Shown: positions 9,789 through 17,261 of the stretch, one piece after another
Layout: every line of letters begins with the position of its first letter
Position numbering within the stretch: the first letter of the stretch is position 1
Origin: Flavobacterium palustre
GTDB lineage: Bacteria; Bacteroidota; Bacteroidia; Flavobacteriales; Flavobacteriaceae
Length of the DNA stretch: 64,000 bases
Reading direction: 5' to 3'
NCBI RefSeq assembly: GCF_014639535.1
Contig: NZ_BMGA01000004.1
Span: 238,597-302,596 of the forward strand
Made by a program: the position numbers and the translations under genes
Notes under the pieces: generated by a model
The model's input: only the letters and a program-made list of their open reading frames with translations
What the model was told of the DNA's origin: nothing
The model's database searches: none

Positions 9789-10229
9789 TCAAAAAGGCAA
9801 ATCATTGATAGGCAAGCCTTTGCTTGGTGTGTCAAAATTAGTGTTTTTTGCGGATTCAGAACCCTGATTTTGCTTGTTGCCCTCAGTATCTTTTTTAGTT
9901 GTTAAAAAAGTAAATTCCGTCACCTGAATTTCAGTAGTATGTTTCATCGAGCCATCTTCTGCCTGCCACTGACGGGATTTAATTCTTCCTTCCACATAAA
10001 TCTTATCTCCTTTTGACAAATATTTTTCACATATCTCAGCCGCTTTATTACGCACCACTAAATTATGCCACTCAGTCGAAACAATTTTCTCATTGGTTGT
10101 CTTATTCACATAGACTTCATTTGTTGCCAACTGAAATCTTCCAATACAATTGCCTCCTTCAAAATAGTGCAACTTAACATCGTCACCCAAATGACCTATT
10201 AGCATTACCTTATTTAGTGTTCCATTCAT
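9789..10229 (-). CDS. ssb: Single-stranded DNA-binding protein
   Basis: A 146-residue SSB. The N-terminal OB fold (MNGTLNKVMLIGHLGDDVKL…WHNLVVRNKAAE…YVEGRIKSRQW) spans about residues 1-110. A Gln/Asn/Ser linker and the acidic tip ending NDLPF follow; that tip recruits partner repair and replication proteins. It lies in the mutY-ssb-gldE-gldD series, 56 nt after mutY and 23 nt before gldE. Confidence 0.96.
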   Translation of the reverse strand: MNGTLNKVMLIGHLGDDVKLHYFEGGNCIGRFQLATNEVYVNKTTNEKIVSTEWHNLVVRNKAAEICEKYLSKGDKIYVEGRIKSRQWQAEDGSMKHTTEIQVTEFTFLTTKKDTEGNKQNQGSESAKNTNFDTPSKGLPINDLPF

Positions 10230-10285
10230 AGTTGTAGAAATATGTGCTATCTATTTCAAAGATACATTTTTTTGCGCTGCAATTC

Positions 10286-11320
10286 TTATTCCGATTCAAT
10301 AAAATTATGAATCACAATCGGGAAAGGATATTGACTCAAATCCTCCTTAGCAATTCCATTCTCAACCACTCCTTTTACATTGAGTTTCCAAAATTTAATA
10401 TGTAAATGCTGATGCGACAATTTATGAACAATGCTTTTTTCATTACAGGCGCGCATACTTATAATAGGATTAGCAAAAAACGATTCTTGCTGAACAGCAT
10501 TCGACACAAACTCAAAATCTTCTTCTTTATCGGTCTCAATCAAAGGAAACTCATATAAATTACGCCAAATTCCTTTTGAAGTTCTTTTTTGGATTAAAGT
10601 CTTTTCTTCAGCATCCGAAAGCATCAAATAATTAAAGTATCGATTCCTTACTTTTAACTTCTTCAACTTCACCGGCAATTGATCGACTTTCTTTTTTTGG
10701 AGAGCGGCACAACTATCGTTAAAAACACAAATTGTACAATCGGGATTTTTAGGAACACATTGCAAAGCACCAAACTCCATTATTGCCTGATTAAAAATTG
10801 CAGGGTTGTCTTTTGGCATTAATTCAAAAGCCAAAGCTGCAAATTCTTTTTTGGCGGAAGCCAAAGCAATATCGGTTTCCACATCAAGATAACGGGAAAG
10901 TACCCTGAACACATTCCCGTCAACAACCGGCACCGCTTCGTTATAAGAGAAAGAAGCAATTGCCGCAGCGGTATATTCGCCCACACCTTTTAATTGCAGC
11001 AAGTCCTTATATGTAGCCGGGAAAACTCCGTTTAATTCGTAAGCTATATATTGAGCTGTTTTATGCAAATTGCGAGCACGGGAATAATAACCCAATCCCT
11101 GCCATAATTTCAACACCTTTTCTTCATCGGCATTTGCCAAATCAAAAACCGTTGGAAAAGCAGTGGTAAAAGACAAAAAATACGGCATTCCCTGCGCTAC
11201 TCGCGTCTGTTGGAGCATAATTTCCGAGAGCCAAATATGGTATGGATTAGTGGTATTTCGCCATGGCAAATCGCGTTTATTTTGCAAGTACCACTTTATT
11301 AACAAGTTATAAAAAATCAT
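10286..11320 (-). CDS. mutY: A/G-specific adenine DNA glycosylase
   Basis: A 344-residue MutY that removes adenine mispaired with 8-oxoguanine. Visible are the helix-hairpin-helix (LKGVGEYTAAAIASFSY) and the catalytic Asp in VPVVDGNVFRVLSR. The [4Fe-4S] cysteines have C-x6-C-x2-C-x5-C spacing (CVPKNPDCTICVFNDSC). A C-terminal NUDIX-like domain follows (about 225-340), used for 8-oxoG recognition. First gene of the mutY-ssb-gldE-gldD series and divergent from the HU gene. Confidence 0.96.
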   Translation of the reverse strand: MIFYNLLIKWYLQNKRDLPWRNTTNPYHIWLSEIMLQQTRVAQGMPYFLSFTTAFPTVFDLANADEEKVLKLWQGLGYYSRARNLHKTAQYIAYELNGVFPATYKDLLQLKGVGEYTAAAIASFSYNEAVPVVDGNVFRVLSRYLDVETDIALASAKKEFAALAFELMPKDNPAIFNQAIMEFGALQCVPKNPDCTICVFNDSCAALQKKKVDQLPVKLKKLKVRNRYFNYLMLSDAEEKTLIQKRTSKGIWRNLYEFPLIETDKEEDFEFVSNAVQQESFFANPIISMRACNEKSIVHKLSHQHLHIKFWKLNVKGVVENGIAKEDLSQYPFPIVIHNFIESE

Positions 11321-11378
11321 TATTAAATATTTGTTGACAAAAGTAAAAGTTTATGTAATTAAAATTTAATGAATTAGC

Positions 11379-11410
11379 TTGAATAATTGTTTTTTAAATT
11401 CATATATTTG
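11379..11410 (+). promoter_or_regulatory. Promoter of the HU gene
   Basis: TATATTTG (11403-11410) is a perfect Bacteroidota -7 box, and a TTG (11379-11381) lies 21 nt upstream. The start codon at 11456 leaves a leader of about 40 nt. The box rules out in-frame start codons upstream of 11403. Confidence 0.65.
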
Positions 11411-11455
11411 CACACTCAAAAAAATTATTACAAAATAATAAATAAAGGAAAGAAA

Positions 11456-11746
11456 ATGACGAAAGCAGATATCGTAGCGAAAATTTCAGAAAAGTTAGGT
11501 CTTGAAAAAGGTGATGTACAAGCAACAGTAGAGACTTTTATGGAGGAAGTAAAAACTTCATTAGAAACTGGAGACAATGTTTATTTAAGAGGTTTTGGTA
11601 GCTTTATCGTAAAGACAAGAGCTGAGAAAACAGGTAGAAATATTTCTAAGAACACTACAATTAAAATACCTGCACACAACATTCCTGCTTTCAAACCTGC
11701 AAAAGTTTTTGTAGAAGGAGTAAAAACAAACAACGAAGCAAAATAA
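11456..11746 (+). CDS. HU/IHF-family DNA-binding protein
   Basis: A 96-residue HU-type nucleoid protein: MTKADIVAKISEKLGL start, the dimer helix region, then the GFGSF and INP-like arm (GRNISKNTTIKIPAHNIPAFKPAK). The family bends DNA as a dimer. I chose ATG 11456 rather than an in-frame start at 11387 because the promoter -7 box lies between them and the family begins at MTK. The bL38 gene follows after 28 nt. Confidence 0.95.
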   Translation: MTKADIVAKISEKLGLEKGDVQATVETFMEEVKTSLETGDNVYLRGFGSFIVKTRAEKTGRNISKNTTIKIPAHNIPAFKPAKVFVEGVKTNNEAK

Positions 11747-11774
11747 TATTAATTAATCATAAAATCGACAAGAT

Positions 11775-11867
11775 ATGCCAAGTGGTAAAAAAAGAAAGAG
11801 ACATAAGGTAGCTACGCACAAAAGAAAAAAAAGAGCGAGAGCTAACCGTCACAAAAAGAAAAAGTAG
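11775..11867 (+). CDS. Small basic ribosomal protein bL38 (30 residues)
   Basis: The frame ATG 11775 to TAG 11867 encodes 30 residues beginning MPSGKKRKRHKVATHKRKKR and ending NRHKKKK. More than half are Lys, Arg or His. This is the highly conserved 'small basic protein' of Bacteroidota. It was recognised as a new large-subunit protein, bL38, in the cryo-EM structure of the F. johnsoniae ribosome (identification from memory of that sequence). It sits 28 nt after HU and directly before a terminator, so the two are probably cotranscribed. It is easily missed because it is so short. Confidence 0.88.
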   Translation: MPSGKKRKRHKVATHKRKKRARANRHKKKK

Positions 11868-11890
11868 TTTATAACTACTTTTTTCTTTTT
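11862..11890 (+). terminator. Terminator after bL38
   Basis: A perfect 8-bp stem AAGTAGTT-TAT-AACTACTT followed by TTTTCTTTTT. The left arm overlaps the bL38 stop codon, so termination is immediate. Confidence 0.85.
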
Positions 11891-12145
11891 AAACGTTCAT
11901 TGAAATTTGGATTTCAGATTTCAGATTTTAGAATTCAGATTGCAGCATAAACTGCTTTCTGCTTTCTGAACACTGCAAACTGCTTTCCTCCGGGTTAATA
12001 CCTGTTCAAAATATTGTTTAATCCATCTGTAAATAAGATTTTAGATTTTAGTCCCGATAGCTATCGGGATAGATTTTAGATTTTTCAAGTCTATTTTCTA
12101 TTCTCTATATTCTATTTTCTGAAAAAACAGATAAAAATTTACAAC
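11891..12145. other. Gene-free spacer upstream of RNase G with degenerate repeats
   Basis: A stretch of short self-similar motifs (repeated TTCAGATTT, CTGCTTTCTG, AGATTTTAGATTTT) around the palindrome TCCCGATAGCTATCGGGA at 12052-12069. I see no clear -7 box for the next gene. Confidence 0.5.
12052..12069. repeat. Perfect 18-bp palindrome, dispersed intergenic repeat
   Basis: TCCCGATAGCTATCGGGA is fully self-complementary and is followed by GATTTTAGATTT. A near-copy with the same right flank lies at 21532-21549, which marks a dispersed intergenic family rather than a site for one gene. Confidence 0.6.
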
Positions 12146-13690
12146 GTGAATAAAGAATTAATCATTCGATCTAGTTCTGATTCCGTAGATTTTGCCTTAT
12201 TAAAAGATGGAAAACTAATTGAATTACACAAAGAAGAAGAAACAAGCAACTTTCAGGTAGGCGATATTTTTATTGCCAAAATCAGAAAACCAGTTGCCGG
12301 ACTTAACGCTGCCTTTGTAAATGTAGGTTTCGAAAAAGATGCCTTTTTACATTATCACGACTTAGGTCCAAATTTAACTTCCCAACTGAAATTCATAAAA
12401 CTTGTAAGCGCAGGTAAAATAAAAGATTTCTCCCTAAAAAACTTTCAGTTTGAAAAAGAGATAGACAAAGATGGGACCATTACCGATGTAATAAACGCCA
12501 ATCAATCTATCTTAGTACAAGTTGTAAAAGAACCAATATCTACCAAAGGACCAAGAATTAGCGCTGAGCTTTCTCTTGCCGGACGTTTTATTGTTTTAGT
12601 TCCTTTCTCTGATCGTGTTTCTATTTCTCAAAAAATAGAAGACAAAAAAGAAAAAGACCGACTAAAAAAACTTGTACAATCCATCAAACCAAAAGGATTT
12701 GGTGTTATTGTTCGCACAGTAGCCGAAGGCAAAAATACAGCCGAATTAGAAAAAGATTTGCAGAACCTGCTTAGCAGATGGGCTGCAATGTGTAAGAAAT
12801 TACCAACTGCTCATCATCCCTCAAAAGTATTAGGCGAGCTCAACAGAGCTTCCTCAATTCTAAGAGATGTTTTCAACGATACTTTTACCAGTATTCAAAT
12901 AGATGATGAAGAGTTGTACCATCAAACCAAGGATTACCTGCAAGAAATTGCTCCATCCAAACAATCTATTGTGAAGTTTTATCAATCAAACGACACACCT
13001 ATTTTCGAGAAATACAATATAGAGAGACAAATCAAAACTTCTTTTGGAAAAACCGTTTCCATGAGCAAAGGCGCTTATCTTATTATTGAACACACCGAAG
13101 CTCTACACGTAATTGACGTGAACAGCGGAAACCGTTCTAATAAAGCGACTAATCAGGAAGACACAGCCATGGAAGTCAATATGATTGCCGCAGCCGAAAT
13201 AGCCAGACAACTGCGTTTGCGCGATATGGGCGGTATCATAGTAGTGGATTTTATCGATATGTCTAATCCCGAAAATCGCAAAGTCCTGTTCGACTTCCTG
13301 AGGGAAGAAATGAGCGATGATAAAGCAAAACACAAAATCTTACCTCCTAGTAAATTTGGGTTAGTCCAAATTACCAGACAAAGAGTAAGACCGGAAAGAA
13401 ATATTAAAACCAGAGAAGAAGATCCAAACAATGAAAATGGCGAAATTGAAGCGCCAATTCTAATCATTGACAAAATCAACGCTGACCTGGAAAGAATTTT
13501 AAAAACCCACAAAAAAGTAGTACTCAATGTACATCCGTTTGTGGCTGCATACCTCAGTAAAGGTTTTCCATCATTACGTTCAAAATGGTTTTTTGAACAT
13601 AAAAAATGGGTGAAAATTATACCACGTGACGCTTACACGTATTTAGAATATCATTTCTTTGACAAAAAAGGAAATGCTATAAAAGACTAA
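12146..13690 (+). CDS. rng: Ribonuclease G/E-family endoribonuclease
   Basis: A 514-residue RNase E/G without the long C-terminal scaffold of RNase E. An S1-like RNA-binding domain (GDIFIAKIRKPVAGLNAAFVNVG) is at residues ~35-130. The catalytic core carries the metal-binding aspartates in VIDVNSGN and GGIIVVDFIDM, ~315-360. The family cuts single-stranded AU-rich RNA in rRNA maturation and mRNA decay. The start is GTG 12146, since no ATG precedes the conserved N-terminus. HU-bL38-rng order is typical of Bacteroidota. A terminator follows. Confidence 0.94.
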   Translation: MNKELIIRSSSDSVDFALLKDGKLIELHKEEETSNFQVGDIFIAKIRKPVAGLNAAFVNVGFEKDAFLHYHDLGPNLTSQLKFIKLVSAGKIKDFSLKNFQFEKEIDKDGTITDVINANQSILVQVVKEPISTKGPRISAELSLAGRFIVLVPFSDRVSISQKIEDKKEKDRLKKLVQSIKPKGFGVIVRTVAEGKNTAELEKDLQNLLSRWAAMCKKLPTAHHPSKVLGELNRASSILRDVFNDTFTSIQIDDEELYHQTKDYLQEIAPSKQSIVKFYQSNDTPIFEKYNIERQIKTSFGKTVSMSKGAYLIIEHTEALHVIDVNSGNRSNKATNQEDTAMEVNMIAAAEIARQLRLRDMGGIIVVDFIDMSNPENRKVLFDFLREEMSDDKAKHKILPPSKFGLVQITRQRVRPERNIKTREEDPNNENGEIEAPILIIDKINADLERILKTHKKVVLNVHPFVAAYLSKGFPSLRSKWFFEHKKWVKIIPRDAYTYLEYHFFDKKGNAIKD

Positions 13691-13729
13691 ACAAAAAACC
13701 GCTTTTCGTAAGATTGGCGGTTTTTTTGT
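13691..13729 (+). terminator. Terminator of rng
   Basis: AAAAAACCGC pairs with GCGGTTTTTT around a 14-nt loop, ending in a T7 run directly after the rng stop. Confidence 0.8.
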
Positions 13730-13877
13730 GCCTTTTTGTTAGCTACTAATTTCTTAGTACTCTTAGCATTTTTTTCAACTTTGTATCTTTGTGGTAAAAA
13801 ATATTTAAATGTTTTTCAGGAGTTTTTTTCAGCTTTTTGTCACTATCAGAGTCAGTTATTTTATACTAATAAATCGT

Positions 13878-13885
13878 TATATTTG
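13878..13885 (+). promoter_or_regulatory. -7 box of the lipoprotein gene at 13902
   Basis: TATATTTG fits TAnnTTTG exactly and is 17 nt before the ATG, so the leader is very short. No TTG is visible at the usual distance. Confidence 0.5.
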
Positions 13886-13901
13886 AGCTTAATAAAGAAG
13901 A

Positions 13902-14414
13902 ATGAGAAAAACACAGTACATAATAATTTCAATTTTCTTTTTGAATTGTAGCGGAATTTCGAATCAAGAAAAACAGAATTTTGGAAAAGTAAAAATTGAC
14001 CATGAAACATTTGCTCAATATCCTGAATTTGAAAATTTATTTATCTGTAAAGACAGTGTTGAAGATATTGATAATGGATACTCGAAAATTGAACTCAATA
14101 TTGATAATATCAAAATATTAAACTCTAAAAACGATGGTTACGAATCGACTCAAATAGAAATTAAAATTGATAAAAACTTAAAAATCGATAATGTTAATTA
14201 TTCCTATAGCGATGATGTAGAAGATGGCTCAAAAACAGAATATCAAGTTATCGATGCTAAAATCAATATCAACACAAATCCATTTCTACAAGATTCGAAA
14301 CAAATCACCGCTTATTATTTATTAAAAATTAGAGAAATAAATATTCCGAGTGAATTTTGGAATTTCAAAAAAGTAACTGAATATTATTTTAAAGGAAAAA
14401 TTGAATGTAAATAA
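13902..14414 (+). CDS. Hypothetical lipoprotein
   Basis: A 170-residue protein with a short signal sequence ending in a lipobox-like FFLNC (Cys at residue 16). The mature part is charged and rich in Asn, Asp and Ile and likely beta-rich, with no motif I recognise. It is more AT-rich than its neighbours and stands alone between the rng terminator and a convergent MFS gene, which could mean a locally acquired gene. Function unknown. Confidence 0.6.
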   Translation: MRKTQYIIISIFFLNCSGISNQEKQNFGKVKIDHETFAQYPEFENLFICKDSVEDIDNGYSKIELNIDNIKILNSKNDGYESTQIEIKIDKNLKIDNVNYSYSDDVEDGSKTEYQVIDAKININTNPFLQDSKQITAYYLLKIREINIPSEFWNFKKVTEYYFKGKIECK

Positions 14415-14463
14415 CTTTAATCCTCACACAATTATTCACTTATAAATTCAGATAAATATATTG

Positions 14464-14554
14464 GCACGCAGATTTCGCAGATTTTCACAAATTAGGAGTT
14501 AATTAATAGCTTTAACAAAAGTATAATCTGCTAAAATCTGTGAAATTTGCGTGC
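14464..14554. repeat. Long imperfect inverted repeat between convergent genes
   Basis: A 30-nt left arm (14464-14493, starting GCACGCAGATTTCGCAGATT) pairs with 14525-14554 with about five mismatches around a 31-nt loop. It lies between the convergent lipoprotein and MFS genes. The GCAGATTT core is shared with 6859-6896. It probably acts as a bidirectional terminator derived from a dispersed repeat. Confidence 0.55.
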
Positions 14555-14603
14555 AATTCTTATTTTATTAGTTTTTTTGTTTTTTTAATCTGTGATGTTA
14601 AAT

Positions 14604-15770
14604 TTAAATCGCAGCCAACTTCATTACGTGTCTTTTTCTTTGCAAAAAAATCACCGTAAACAGCACTCCACAAATTGACATAGTTACACCTACTAAATTA
14701 GGAGAAGCATAATTGAATCCTGCAATTAAAGGCAAACCACCAAGGAATGCACCTAAGGCATTTCCGGTGTTGAAAGCTGCCTGAATTGCCGCCGAAGCAA
14801 TCATCTCGGCTCCTACCGCAGTTTGAATCATCAACGTCTGGATTGGCGCAGCAACAGCAAAGGCGATACAACCAGTTGAAAATACTAATACCAAACTCAC
14901 ATAAGGATTTGACGAAAAGAAAAACACCAACAGTAAATCGATTGCCATAACCGAAAGCAACACAATAATCGTCTTTTCGGCAGAATAACGATCGGCTAAT
15001 TTTCCTCCAATAAAATTTCCTAAAACCATCCCCAAACCAGCCAGCATCATAATGTAAGGAACTTCATCACCCGCAAAACCTGAAATCTCTGTTAGCAACG
15101 GTGCAATATAACTAATCCAGCAAAACAAACCTCCGGCACCAATAGCCGTAATTGAAATCACTAACCAGGCTTCGGCTTTCTTAAAAAACTGTAACTGCGT
15201 TTTCATTCCTTCTCGGGATTTAGCCTCTATATTGGGCATCCAAAAATAAAGCGAAGTAACCGTTAAAGTCCCTACAATAGCAATAATTATAAAAGTATAA
15301 CGCCAGGAAAAATGATGCCCAATATAAGTTCCAAGCGGAACACCAAGAAGATTAGCAATTGTCAATCCCGCAAACATAACCGATATCGCCTGCGCTTCTT
15401 TTCCCTTATCAGCAAGTCGGCTGGCAACCACAGCCCCAACTCCAAAAAAAGCACCATGTGGTAATCCTGAAAGCAATCGCACTGCAAATAAAAACTCATA
15501 ATTAGGAGCTATAATCGAAAGCGTATTAAACGCAGTAATCATTGTCGCCAGAATCAAAAGTGTTTTCTTAGGCGGATAATTTCTTGTGATAATCACTAAC
15601 AAAGGCGCACCAATAACCACTCCGAGCGCATATGCCGAAATTAAATATCCCGCAACAGGAATGCTGATATCTAAATTTTTAGCAATATCAGGCAATATCC
15701 CCATCATTACAAATTCGGTTATTCCTATCGTTAAACCACCCAAAGCGAGTGAAAGCAAACTTTTTTTCAT
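14604..15770 (-). CDS. MFS drug/sugar efflux transporter (DHA1, AraJ-like)
   Basis: A 388-residue protein with 12 predicted membrane helices. The N-terminus (GGLTIGITEFVMMGILPDIA) and motif PHGAFFGVGAVVASRL are typical of the AraJ/YdhP branch of DHA1 exporters. The substrate is unknown. It is divergent from an AraC-type regulator gene that probably controls it, and an inverted repeat lies between its -7 box and its start codon. Confidence 0.88.
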   Translation of the reverse strand: MKKSLLSLALGGLTIGITEFVMMGILPDIAKNLDISIPVAGYLISAYALGVVIGAPLLVIITRNYPPKKTLLILATMITAFNTLSIIAPNYEFLFAVRLLSGLPHGAFFGVGAVVASRLADKGKEAQAISVMFAGLTIANLLGVPLGTYIGHHFSWRYTFIIIAIVGTLTVTSLYFWMPNIEAKSREGMKTQLQFFKKAEAWLVISITAIGAGGLFCWISYIAPLLTEISGFAGDEVPYIMMLAGLGMVLGNFIGGKLADRYSAEKTIIVLLSVMAIDLLLVFFFSSNPYVSLVLVFSTGCIAFAVAAPIQTLMIQTAVGAEMIASAAIQAAFNTGNALGAFLGGLPLIAGFNYASPNLVGVTMSICGVLFTVIFLQRKRHVMKLAAI

Positions 15771-15796
15771 TTTATTCTATAAAGAGTTTCTGGACT

Positions 15797-15822
15797 AATG
15801 CAGCATTTTAAAAAGCTGCAAT
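15797..15822. promoter_or_regulatory. Inverted repeat upstream of the MFS gene, possible operator
   Basis: AATGCAGC…GCTGCAAT forms a near-perfect inverted repeat around an AT spacer, 27 nt upstream of the MFS start and downstream of its -7 box. It could be a regulator roadblock site or a leader hairpin. The role is inferred. Confidence 0.35.
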
Positions 15823-15835
15823 CTATTTTACTTTG

Positions 15836-15843
15836 CAAATTTA
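15836..15843 (-). promoter_or_regulatory. -7 box of the MFS gene
   Basis: On the minus strand TAAATTTG matches TAnnTTTG, about 66 nt upstream of the MFS start. No good upstream TTG is seen, so activation by a regulator is plausible. Confidence 0.45.
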
Positions 15844-15900
15844 CAGATAACAATAGTAAAGAAATTGTAACTTTACAATATAAACTTGCAACTATAGGCT

Positions 15901-16734
15901 ATGAAAACATTAAATCAATTTGACACCTTATTAATTGATGAATTTGAGGAAGACCAATACCATCTTCCCAGACATAGCCACACCTATTATGAGATTATCT
16001 ATATTATGAAAGGAAACGGAATTCATCAATTAAACAAAAACCTGCTTCCCTATCAGGCGGGAGACTTGTTTGTGCTTTCGACTGACGACGAACATTATTT
16101 TGACATTAAAAAAACAACCCGCTTCTTCTTTATAAAATTCACCGACACCTATTTCAATTCGAATAAAAAACTGTCTTGTGATGAATTTCTACTCAATACG
16201 CCCGAGAATTTCATGCGCGATAAATACCTCAAAGAAAACGTACTGAAATTGAATACCACTTGCACAAGTATATTAAAAAACACCATCGACAATATCAGAG
16301 CCTACAATAGCATTGCTAATATTTCAACTTCCCCAATTGTATTCTATCAAATCTTATCCATCTTTGGATTAATAAAAGAAAGCCTGCAACAGCAAAACAT
16401 CAAAATTACTGGCTCAGGAATAGACAACGACCAGATTATTTCCTATATCCACCAAAATATTTACAAACCAAAACTGGTTCAGATTAAGACTATCGCAGAA
16501 CATTTTAACATTTCCCATAGTTATTTTGGAACTTATTTTAAGCGTAATTTTTCCATAAGCTATAGAGATTACACTAACAAACTACGAACCCAATTAATAG
16601 AAAAACGAATTCTAAACAAGCAATTATCAATGAAACAAATTGCTTTTGAATTTGGCTTCACCGATGAAAGTCATTTATCGAATTATTTTAAAAAGCAAAG
16701 AAGTTTAAAACCTAGTTCGGTTAAGAAACTATAA
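15901..16734 (+). CDS. AraC-family transcriptional regulator
   Basis: A 277-residue regulator with an N-terminal cupin-like sensor (HSHTYYEIIYIMKGNGIHQLN…GDLFVLSTDDEHYF). A C-terminal pair of AraC helix-turn-helices runs from ~180 to 277 (IAEHFNISHSYFGTYFKRNF and IAFEFGFTDESHLSNYFKKQ). It is divergent from the MFS exporter, its likely target. It converges on tadA with only two nucleotides between the stop codons and no terminator. Confidence 0.9.
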   Translation: MKTLNQFDTLLIDEFEEDQYHLPRHSHTYYEIIYIMKGNGIHQLNKNLLPYQAGDLFVLSTDDEHYFDIKKTTRFFFIKFTDTYFNSNKKLSCDEFLLNTPENFMRDKYLKENVLKLNTTCTSILKNTIDNIRAYNSIANISTSPIVFYQILSIFGLIKESLQQQNIKITGSGIDNDQIISYIHQNIYKPKLVQIKTIAEHFNISHSYFGTYFKRNFSISYRDYTNKLRTQLIEKRILNKQLSMKQIAFEFGFTDESHLSNYFKKQRSLKPSSVKKL

Positions 16735-16736
16735 AC

Positions 16737-17180
16737 CTACTTCCTCCTCGAAGCAAAAAAACGTTTCATCAAATCAGAAGCTTCATCAGCCATAATTCCG
16801 GAAACAACAGTAGTTTTAGGATGCAGTTTAGTTCCCATACTCAAAAATCCCCGTTGCTCATCACGCGCTCCAAAAACAATTTTAGAAATTTGGCTCCAGT
16901 ACAAAGCTCCGGCGCACATCTGGCAGGGTTCAAGCGTAACATACAGCGTACAATCTTTCAAATATTTTCCACCCAAATAATTAGCCGCCGCCGTTATCGA
17001 CTGCATTTCGGCATGAGCAGTAACATCATTTAGCATTTCGGTTAAATTATGACTTCTTGCAATAATGGTATTATTGACAACAACAACAGCTCCCACAGGA
17101 ATTTCACCTTTTTCAAAAGCCATTTCGGCTTCCTGTAAAGCTTTTTTCATAAAATAGTCGTCGGTGAAAGGATTTATCAT
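16737..17180 (-). CDS. tadA: tRNA-specific adenosine deaminase TadA (nucleoside deaminase)
   Basis: A 147-residue zinc deaminase with the catalytic HAE motif (VTAHAEMQSI) and the PCxxC zinc site (LEPCQMCAGALYWSQI). Length and the NDVTAHAE context fit TadA, which converts A34 to inosine in tRNA-Arg. A guanine deaminase-type enzyme is less likely. It is divergent from dxs and meets the AraC gene tail to tail. Confidence 0.88.
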   Translation of the reverse strand: MINPFTDDYFMKKALQEAEMAFEKGEIPVGAVVVVNNTIIARSHNLTEMLNDVTAHAEMQSITAAANYLGGKYLKDCTLYVTLEPCQMCAGALYWSQISKIVFGARDEQRGFLSMGTKLHPKTTVVSGIMADEASDLMKRFFASRRK

Positions 17181-17236
17181 AAATCTGCTAAATGGGAATT
17201 GTTATGTCGAAAAACAAAAATAGAAAACAAAAACCG

Positions 17237-17244
17237 TAAATTTG
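17237..17244 (+). promoter_or_regulatory. -7 box of dxs
   Basis: TAAATTTG fits TAnnTTTG and lies 18 nt before ATG 17262. This position decides the dxs start, since any start before the box would lie upstream of the transcript. Confidence 0.55.
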
Positions 17245-17261
17245 CCTTTTTTGAATTTCCA

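Noticed and set aside
13736-13951. 71-codon plus-strand ORF between rng and the lipoprotein gene
   Set aside because: It starts with TTG, is compositionally T-rich, contains the -7 box of the next gene and overlaps its start; no protein-like pattern.
17199-17261. 21-residue extension of Dxs from a TTG codon
   Set aside because: The dxs -7 box (17237-17244) lies within it and the family N-terminus fits ATG 17262.
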